64,000 nt of DNA from Tistrella mobilis (GTDB lineage: Bacteria > Pseudomonadota > Alphaproteobacteria > Tistrellales > Tistrellaceae). Shown piece after piece: positions 59,048 to 64,000 of the stretch. Location: positions 1,095,501 to 1,159,500 of the forward strand of contig NZ_CP121017.1 of assembly GCF_041468085.1 (NCBI RefSeq), written 5' to 3'. The notes beneath the pieces were generated by a model. It saw nothing but the letters and a program-made list of their open reading frames with translations, was not told the origin of the DNA and did not search any database. How positions within the stretch are numbered: the first letter of the stretch is position 1; each line of letters starts with the position of its first letter. The translations under genes and the position numbers were made by a program.

Positions 59048-59716
59048 ATGTCCGGACCGGAGCCCCCAGCCTTGGCCTACCGACAGACGCCCGAGACCCG
59101 GCGCCGCCTTGCCGAGCGCCGGATGATGATCCTGAAGGCGACCCGCGAACTGATCGCCGAAGTCGGCTTCCGGGGTGTGCGCAGCCGGCTGGTGGCGGAA
59201 AAGGCCGGGATCTCGGAAGGCACGATCTACCGTTATTTCCCGACCATGACCGCGCTCTACACCGAGGTCTTCCGGACGGCGGCCTTGCGCGAACTTGCCG
59301 CCTCGGTCGAGGCGGCGGACCGGCCGGGCCCGCATGGCGAGCGGCTGGCGGCTGCCGTGCGGGTGCATGTCGAACGCGCGCTGCGCCGGCCGCGCCTGGC
59401 CCATGCCCTGCTGGCGGAGCCCGTCTCGCCCGAGATCGAGGCGGTGCGGCTGGACTGCCGCCACCGCTTCCATGTGCTGTTTTCCGAGATTCTGCAGGAC
59501 GGTATCGCGGCGGGTGAATTCACCCCCTTCGACACCGAACTTGCCGCCGCCTGCATCACCGGCGCGCTGGACGAGGCGATCATCTGGCCCTTCGCCAAGG
59601 TGGCCGACGATGCCCGCGACAAGCCGGTGCTGGTCGATTTCATGGTCGGGTTCTGCATGGCCGGGCTCGACCGGTTCCGGACGGCGGGGGCCGGGGGGGT
59701 ACGCCGCCCCGCCTGA
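59048..59716 (+). CDS. TetR-family regulator
   Basis: Regulator of about 222 residues. HTH (about 18-63) ILKATRELIAEVGFRGVRSRLVAEKAGISEGTIYRYFPTMTALY is clear; the rest is the helical ligand domain. Two starts are possible: ATG 59048 and GTG 59018, which would add ten residues. Neither has a strong ribosome site. It is divergent from an acyl-CoA synthetase, so acyl-CoA is a plausible inducer. It is convergent with the LysR gene, four bases apart. Confidence 0.88.
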   Translation: MSGPEPPALAYRQTPETRRRLAERRMMILKATRELIAEVGFRGVRSRLVAEKAGISEGTIYRYFPTMTALYTEVFRTAALRELAASVEAADRPGPHGERLAAAVRVHVERALRRPRLAHALLAEPVSPEIEAVRLDCRHRFHVLFSEILQDGIAAGEFTPFDTELAAACITGALDEAIIWPFAKVADDARDKPVLVDFMVGFCMAGLDRFRTAGAGGVRRPA

Positions 59717-59720
59717 CGGG

Positions 59721-60647
59721 TCAGCCGCCGCTGCGGCGCAGCTGCCGCTGGCAGGCCTCCACGAAGGCGCGAAGCTTGGGGTCGCTGCGGCTGGCCCGGG
59801 GATAGCACAGAAACAGGGCGTCACGGGCGGGCATGAAGGCATCCAGCACCGTCTCCAGCCGCCCGGCGGCAAGATCGTCCGCCAGCATCAGCTCCGACCC
59901 ATAGACCAGCCCCAGCCCCTGCAGGGCGAAGGTGCGGACCAGCTTTGTGTCGTTGGTGACGATCTCTCCCGGCGGGTCGACCGAGAGTGCCTGCGCCGTG
60001 CCGTCGGGGCCGGGGCGTTCGAACTCCCAGCGATAAATCCGCCGGCTGCGGGCCAGGCGGAAGCGGATGCAATCGTGACGGGCGATGTCTTCCGGCACCT
60101 CCGGCCGGCCGCGGCGGGCCAGATAGTCGGGCGATCCGGCCACCAACCAGCGGAAGGGGCGCGAGACCCTGACCGCGATCATGTCGTGATCGATGAACTC
60201 TCCGATCGCGATATGGGCGTCGTAGCGGCCGGCGATCTGGTCTTCCAGCCCGTCATCGATGGTGATGTCGACGGTGACCCCGGGGCAGGTGGCGCGGAAG
60301 GTCGGGATCAGCGGGTGGATCACCGTCTCCACCGCCAGCCGGTGGGCGAGCAGGCGAAGCGTACCCGACGGTTCCGCCGTCATCCGGCGCAGCCCGTCGA
60401 TGGTGCCGGTGATGGCCTCGGCCGCAGGACCCAGTCGCCCGAGCAGGGTTTCCCCGGCCTCGGTGAGCGAGATCCGCCGGGTGGTGCGGTGGAAAAGCGG
60501 CAGGCCCAGCCGCCGTTCCAGCCCCTGAAGCGCCTGGCTGACCGCCCCTGGTGTAACGCCAAGCTCGGCTGCGGCACCCCGGATGCTGCCGCGGCGGGCG
60601 ATGGCCAGGAATTCATGCAGACCGTCGAACGGGTCGCTGTTCGCCAT
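59721..60647 (-). CDS. LysR-family regulator
   Basis: LysR regulator of 308 residues. The winged HTH (about 8-66) is FLAIARRGSIRGAAAELGVTPGAVSQALQGLERRLGLPLFHRTTRRISLTEAG. The effector domain has PEDIARHDCIRFRLA and GLGLVYGSELMLADDLAAGRL. It is typical of the CrgA/DsdC-like branch beside oxidoreductases. It is divergent from the aldo/keto reductase-MFS pair and probably regulates it. Confidence 0.92.
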   Translation of the reverse strand: MANSDPFDGLHEFLAIARRGSIRGAAAELGVTPGAVSQALQGLERRLGLPLFHRTTRRISLTEAGETLLGRLGPAAEAITGTIDGLRRMTAEPSGTLRLLAHRLAVETVIHPLIPTFRATCPGVTVDITIDDGLEDQIAGRYDAHIAIGEFIDHDMIAVRVSRPFRWLVAGSPDYLARRGRPEVPEDIARHDCIRFRLARSRRIYRWEFERPGPDGTAQALSVDPPGEIVTNDTKLVRTFALQGLGLVYGSELMLADDLAAGRLETVLDAFMPARDALFLCYPRASRSDPKLRAFVEACQRQLRRSGG

Positions 60648-60805
60648 GAAGCAAGGGTCCGGGGCACAGGAGCGGGGGTGACGGATCGCACCATCATTGT
60701 TCAGGCATACTATACACGGCGTGACTGATCCACGCGGTTATCCGATGCACAGCCCCATGCCATATCGGCCCTGTCGACAACGACAGCGATCGAATGGGGA
60801 AAGCG

Positions 60806-61852
60806 ATGCGCTACAACACCCTTGGCGGCACGGGCCTGCTCGTGTCGGAACTCTGCCTCGGCACCATGACCTTCGGCGGCCGCGGCGGCTTCTGGACTCA
60901 GATCGGCAGGCTCGATCAGGCGGGCGCGGATGCGATCCTCGCCCGGGCGCTGGATCGGGGCGTCAACTTCATCGACACCGCCGATATCTATTCGGGCGGG
61001 CTCTCGGAAGAGATCACCGGCCATGCCATGCGTAATTCCGGCCGGCCGCGCACCGACATGGTTCTGGCGACCAAGGTGCTGGGGCAGGTGGGGGAGGGGC
61101 CCAATGACCGCGGCGCCTCTCGCGGGCATATCATGGATGCGGTCAAGGCCAGCCTGCGCCGGCTCGGCACCGACTATATCGATCTTTACCAGATCCACGG
61201 TGTCGATCCGGTAACGCCGATCGAGGAGACGGTGCGGGCGCTGGATGATCTTGTCCGTCAGGGCCATGTGCGCTATGTCGGCGTGTCCAACTGGTCGGCC
61301 TGGCGGATCATGAAGGCGCTGGGCATCGCCGACCGTGGCGGTTTCAGCCGCTTCGCCACGCTCCAGGCCTATTACACCATCGCCGGCCGCGATCTCGAAC
61401 GCGAGCTGGTGCCGCTGATCGAGGCCGAAAAGCTGGGTCTGATGGTGTGGAGTCCGCTGGCGGGCGGCCTGCTCTCGGGCAAGTACGACCGTGACGGCAA
61501 CGGCCCCGAAGGGTCGCGCCGGGCGACCTTCGACTTCCCGCCGGTGAACCGCGACCGTGCCTTCGACTGCATCGACGTGATGCGCGAGATCGCGGATGCG
61601 AAGGGCGTGTCGGTCGCGCGGATCGCGCTCGCCTGGCTGCTGCATCAGCGGTCGGTGATGTCGGTGATCATCGGTGCCAATACGGTGGAGCAGCTGGACG
61701 ACAACCTGGCCGCGACCGAGGTCGAGCTGTCGACCGAGGATCTGGCGCGGCTGGATGCGGTGAGTGCGCTTCCGCCCGAATATCCGGGCTGGATGCTGGA
61801 ACGCCAGGGGGCCGGACGCGCGGCTTCCCGGCGGCGGGGAGACGATCGGTGA
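60806..61852 (+). CDS. Aldo/keto reductase
   Basis: NADPH-dependent (beta/alpha)8-barrel reductase of about 348 residues. Motifs are MRYNTLGGTGLLVSELCLGTMTFGG, FIDTADIYSGGLSEEITGHA (catalytic Asp/Tyr), VLATKV (Lys), YIDLYQIHGVDP (His), and SVMSVIIGANTVEQLDDNLAA (cofactor loop). ATG 60806 follows GGGGAAAG; ATG 60794 would add four residues. Its stop overlaps the GTG start of the MFS gene by GTGA. Confidence 0.92.
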   Translation: MRYNTLGGTGLLVSELCLGTMTFGGRGGFWTQIGRLDQAGADAILARALDRGVNFIDTADIYSGGLSEEITGHAMRNSGRPRTDMVLATKVLGQVGEGPNDRGASRGHIMDAVKASLRRLGTDYIDLYQIHGVDPVTPIEETVRALDDLVRQGHVRYVGVSNWSAWRIMKALGIADRGGFSRFATLQAYYTIAGRDLERELVPLIEAEKLGLMVWSPLAGGLLSGKYDRDGNGPEGSRRATFDFPPVNRDRAFDCIDVMREIADAKGVSVARIALAWLLHQRSVMSVIIGANTVEQLDDNLAATEVELSTEDLARLDAVSALPPEYPGWMLERQGAGRAASRRRGDDR

Positions 61853-63075
61853 GCGAGGCTGCGGCCACCTCTGGACCATCCGCGTCGCGAGGGCCCTTCG
61901 GGGCCCTCGTGGCGCTTTTTGCCGTCGCGACCGGTGCGCTGGTCGCCAATCTCTATTATGCGCAGCCGATGGTGGCGGCGATCGGGGCGGATCTGGGGCT
62001 CGACCCCGATCTTGCCGGCTCGCTGACCGGCATCACCCAGATCGGATACGGCGTCGGCCTGTTCCTGCTGGTCTCGGCCGCCGATCTGGTCGAAAACCGC
62101 CGGCTGGTGCTGGCGACGCTGGTGCTGACCACCTTGGGCCTCGGCGGCATTGCGCTCTCGACCGAGGCGCTGCCGCTGTTTGCCTTCTGCTTCATGGTCG
62201 GCCTGTGTGCGACCGGCGCCCAGGTGCTTGTGCCGTTCATCGCGAGACTCGCGCCCGACGAGCGCCGCGGCCAGGTGGTCGGCACGGTGATGGCCGGCCT
62301 CTTGACCGGCATCATGCTGGCGCGGCCGGCCGCCCTGTTCATTGCCGGCAGCTTCGGCTGGCGGGCAGTGTTCTGGGCTTCGGCCGTGCTGATGCTGGTG
62401 GTGGGGGCCGCCCTCTGGCGGATGATGCCGGCCTGGCAGCCGGGGCGAAGCCGCAGCGGATCCGGGCTGGTCGCCTATCTTCGCATCCTGGGCTCGATGC
62501 CCGGCCTGTTGCGCCGCCTGCCCGCGGTGCGCCGGCGGGCCGCCTATCAGGCGCTGATGTTCGCGGCCTTCAACCTGTTCTGGACCACGGCGCCGATCAT
62601 GCTGGCGGAGCGCTTCGGCCTCAGCATTCACCAGATCGGCCTGTTCGCACTGGCGGGCGCCGGCGGTGCCCTGGTCGCTCCGGTCGCGGGACGGCTGGCC
62701 GATCGCGGCTACAGCCGGGTGCAGACCGGGGTGGCGATGGTGCTGGTGGTGGTGTCGTACCTCGCCTCGGGGGCGGCGGTTTCCGCCGGCTCGATCATCG
62801 CCATGGCGGTGCTGGCGGTGGTGCTGGATGCGGCCATCCAGGCCAATCAGATCACCGGCCAGCGCATCATCTTCTCCACCGCGCCCGAGATCCGCGGCCG
62901 GGTCAACGCCATCTACATGACGATCATGTTCTTCGCAGGCGCCTCGGGTGCCGCACTCGGCACCGTGATCTATCACGCCGGCGGCTGGGCAGGCGTGGTT
63001 GCAGCCGGTGCCGGGCTCGGCCTCGCCATGCTTGCGATCTATGCCACCGAATTCCGACGTGGCCGGGCCGGCTGA
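61849..63075 (+). CDS. Major facilitator superfamily transporter (GTG start)
   Basis: Twelve-helix transporter of 408 residues. Motif A-like region is VSAADLVENRRLVL, with VNLYYAQPMV-like ANLYYAQPMVAAIGADLGL near the start, as in the YnfM/SotB-type drug or arabinose exporters. The start is GTG 61849, overlapping the aldo/keto reductase stop, so the two are translationally coupled. The 3' end overlaps the convergent msrQ gene by 37 bases. Probable exporter for a product or toxic substrate of the reductase. Confidence 0.9.
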   Translation: MSEAAATSGPSASRGPFGALVALFAVATGALVANLYYAQPMVAAIGADLGLDPDLAGSLTGITQIGYGVGLFLLVSAADLVENRRLVLATLVLTTLGLGGIALSTEALPLFAFCFMVGLCATGAQVLVPFIARLAPDERRGQVVGTVMAGLLTGIMLARPAALFIAGSFGWRAVFWASAVLMLVVGAALWRMMPAWQPGRSRSGSGLVAYLRILGSMPGLLRRLPAVRRRAAYQALMFAAFNLFWTTAPIMLAERFGLSIHQIGLFALAGAGGALVAPVAGRLADRGYSRVQTGVAMVLVVVSYLASGAAVSAGSIIAMAVLAVVLDAAIQANQITGQRIIFSTAPEIRGRVNAIYMTIMFFAGASGAALGTVIYHAGGWAGVVAAGAGLGLAMLAIYATEFRRGRAG

Positions 63076-64000
63076 GCACGGGGCCGGGACCTGAAGGCCA
63101 GGTGCAGCCCCACGATCCCGAGCCCCGCCATGGCCACCACCGCGGCGGGGCGCGGGAAGACATCGGGCATCAGATTGGCCGCCACCACCCGGCCGGGATC
63201 CAGGCTGGTGCCGAAGGCGAACCAGGCCGCCTCGATCCCGACGGTCAGAAGCCCCGCGGCCAGGGCGAGGCCGACGAGGCCCGGCACCCCCCGCACCCAG
63301 GCGGGGCGCCGGGCATCGGCCAGCCGCCAGAGCGCGGCCCAGCCCAGAATGCCCGCCAGAATGGTCGCCTCCCCCGGCTCCAGCCGGGTCTGCATGAAGA
63401 AGTGCAGGGCGCCGAGCAGGGCGGCGGCATAGACCGCCTTGTGCAGCCGCTTCCAGGCGCTGCCGCCCAGCCGCTTCGCCATGCCGTCGGTCGAGGTGGC
63501 GAGCAGGGCCGCCAGGATCAGCACGGCCACGAAGCCGATGGTGAGATAGGTTCTGAGCCAGATTTCGGACGCGATCCGGACGAGATCGAGCTTCATCCAG
63601 ACGAGATAGAGCCCGAAATGGGCGAGCGTGTAGAGCCCGGCCGCCACCCCGATCATCCGCCGGAGCTGGCCGATCTTCGGCCGGCCGAGGGAGAGTTTGA
63701 GCGGTGTTACCAGCAGTGACAGGGTCAGCAGCCGCACGGCCCACAATCCCGCGAGCAGCAGTGTCTCCTTGACCTGGGGCACGCTGAGCCCGGCTTCGTC
63801 GATGCCGCCGGCCGGCCCGCCCGGCCCCAGCAGTCCCCGATCCGGCAGCCCCTGAAGCCCGATCCCGGGGCCTGGCTGCTGCGGCATATCCGGTGCGGCT
63901 GCGACCAGAGTCCAGATCATCCACATGCCCGGCAGCAGCAGCAGGCCGAAGACCAGCGCCTTCATCGGCGAGAAACGGCCGCGGGGGTCGTTCCAGGGCA
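63039..64000 (-). CDS. msrQ: MsrQ-like haem-binding membrane subunit (ferric-reductase-like), 5' end outside window
   Basis: Membrane b-haem protein that passes electrons from the quinone pool or respiratory chain to MsrP, the periplasmic methionine-sulfoxide reductase. Helices carry TLLLAGLWAVRLLTLSLLVTPL, RRMIGVAAGLYTLAHFGLYLV (haem His), LGGSAWKRLHKAVYAAALLGALHFFMQ (two His) typical of the family. An ATG exists at 63965, but the frame stays open to the edge. The upstream residues PWNDPRGRFSP look like protein, so the true start is probably beyond base 64000. An insertion rich in Pro/Gly (about 25-55) precedes the conserved core. It overlaps the convergent MFS gene by 37 bp. Confidence 0.85.
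   Translation of the reverse strand, partial: PWNDPRGRFSPMKALVFGLLLLPGMWMIWTLVAAAPDMPQQPGPGIGLQGLPDRGLLGPGGPAGGIDEAGLSVPQVKETLLLAGLWAVRLLTLSLLVTPLKLSLGRPKIGQLRRMIGVAAGLYTLAHFGLYLVWMKLDLVRIASEIWLRTYLTIGFVAVLILAALLATSTDGMAKRLGGSAWKRLHKAVYAAALLGALHFFMQTRLEPGEATILAGILGWAALWRLADARRPAWVRGVPGLVGLALAAGLLTVGIEAAWFAFGTSLDPGRVVAANLMPDVFPRPAAVVAMAGLGIVGLHLAFRSRPRAQPARPRRNSVA

Noticed and set aside
1-64000. tRNA, rRNA, riboswitch or CRISPR array
   Set aside because: Scanning intergenic regions by eye I found no cloverleaf-like tRNA, rRNA stretch, recognisable riboswitch core or regularly spaced repeats; a covariance search would be decisive.

Overview
The window is a 64 kb piece of a very GC-rich (roughly 70%), densely coded chromosome. 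Gene content (GapR, buf operon, XapX/amidohydrolase pair, MsrQ, indolepyruvate oxidoreductase fusion, an alphaproteobacterial-looking palindrome in front of fecI) points to an alphaproteobacterium, probably of the old Rhodospirillales (a Tistrella- or Azospirillum-like organism). That assignment is inference; no rRNA or tRNA gene is present to test it. I saw no prophage, CRISPR array or plasmid functions. The only clear mobile element is one IS110-type transposase gene near 56-57 kb.

Layout. 1-3.7 kb: lactate permease (cut by the window edge), a MocR-type regulator and a divergent threonine-dehydratase-like enzyme with repeated candidate operators. 3.8-5.1 kb: a homologue of CqsA, the alpha-hydroxyketone autoinducer synthase. 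5.6-8.0 kb: a four-gene bufferin operon (bufA1-bufB-bufC-doxX). 8.0-9.8 kb: cupin, gapR and an AraC regulator. 9.9-15.5 kb: XapX with a YtcJ-type amidohydrolase, DUF1244, N-formylglutamate amidohydrolase, creatininase and glycerate 2-kinase. 15.6-16.0 kb: a VapB antitoxin followed by an internally deleted vapC. 16.0-21.7 kb (minus strand): an unusual operon of a 55-aa protein, a ThDP enzyme and two large proteins that together carry three haem-oxygenase-like di-metal domains. 21.9-25.8 kb: M20 hydrolase and a 7TM-GGDEF-EAL protein. 25.8-34 kb: a DUF2306-like membrane protein, ABC1 kinase, oligoendopeptidase F, a sigma-54 response regulator, and a DUF2236 oxygenase with a divergent TetR. 34.4-37.9 kb: indolepyruvate:ferredoxin oxidoreductase. 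38.2-41.4 kb: a membrane histidine kinase coupled to a CqsS-type sensor protein that has lost its kinase, then a second DUF2306-like protein. 41.2-47.6 kb (minus): a siderophore-uptake locus fecI-fecR-TonB receptor-DUF3649-PepSY protein-DUF3325. 47.6-49.9 kb: a yjfL/DUF1190/glutathionylspermidine-synthase-like set. 50-58.8 kb: two SDRs, trmO, lemA plus M48 peptidase, creA, GST, the IS110 element and an acyl-CoA synthetase. 59-64 kb: TetR and LysR regulators, aldo/keto reductase, MFS transporter and msrQ (5' end outside the window).

Two systems deserve most attention. First, cqsA at 3.8-5.1 kb and the CqsS-type six-helix sensor at 39.7-40.6 kb look like two halves of one alpha-hydroxyketone signalling circuit. 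Here the receptor has no phospho-acceptor histidine and no ATPase domain, and is translated just after a separate complete histidine kinase, a split architecture. Second, the 16.0-21.7 kb operon combines a tiny Cys-free protein, a ThDP lyase/decarboxylase-like enzyme and three haem-oxygenase-like domains, two of them preceded by small domains of a PqqD/RRE-like size. It resembles a peptide- or small-molecule-modifying pathway that I cannot match to a known one.

Smaller items worth noting are the vapC remnant, a nested 39-bp double palindrome in front of the DUF2236 gene, a 34-bp perfect palindrome in the leader of the IS110 element where a bridge RNA would be expected, a XapX protein that seems to lack about eight residues, and a 119-bp convergent gene overlap.
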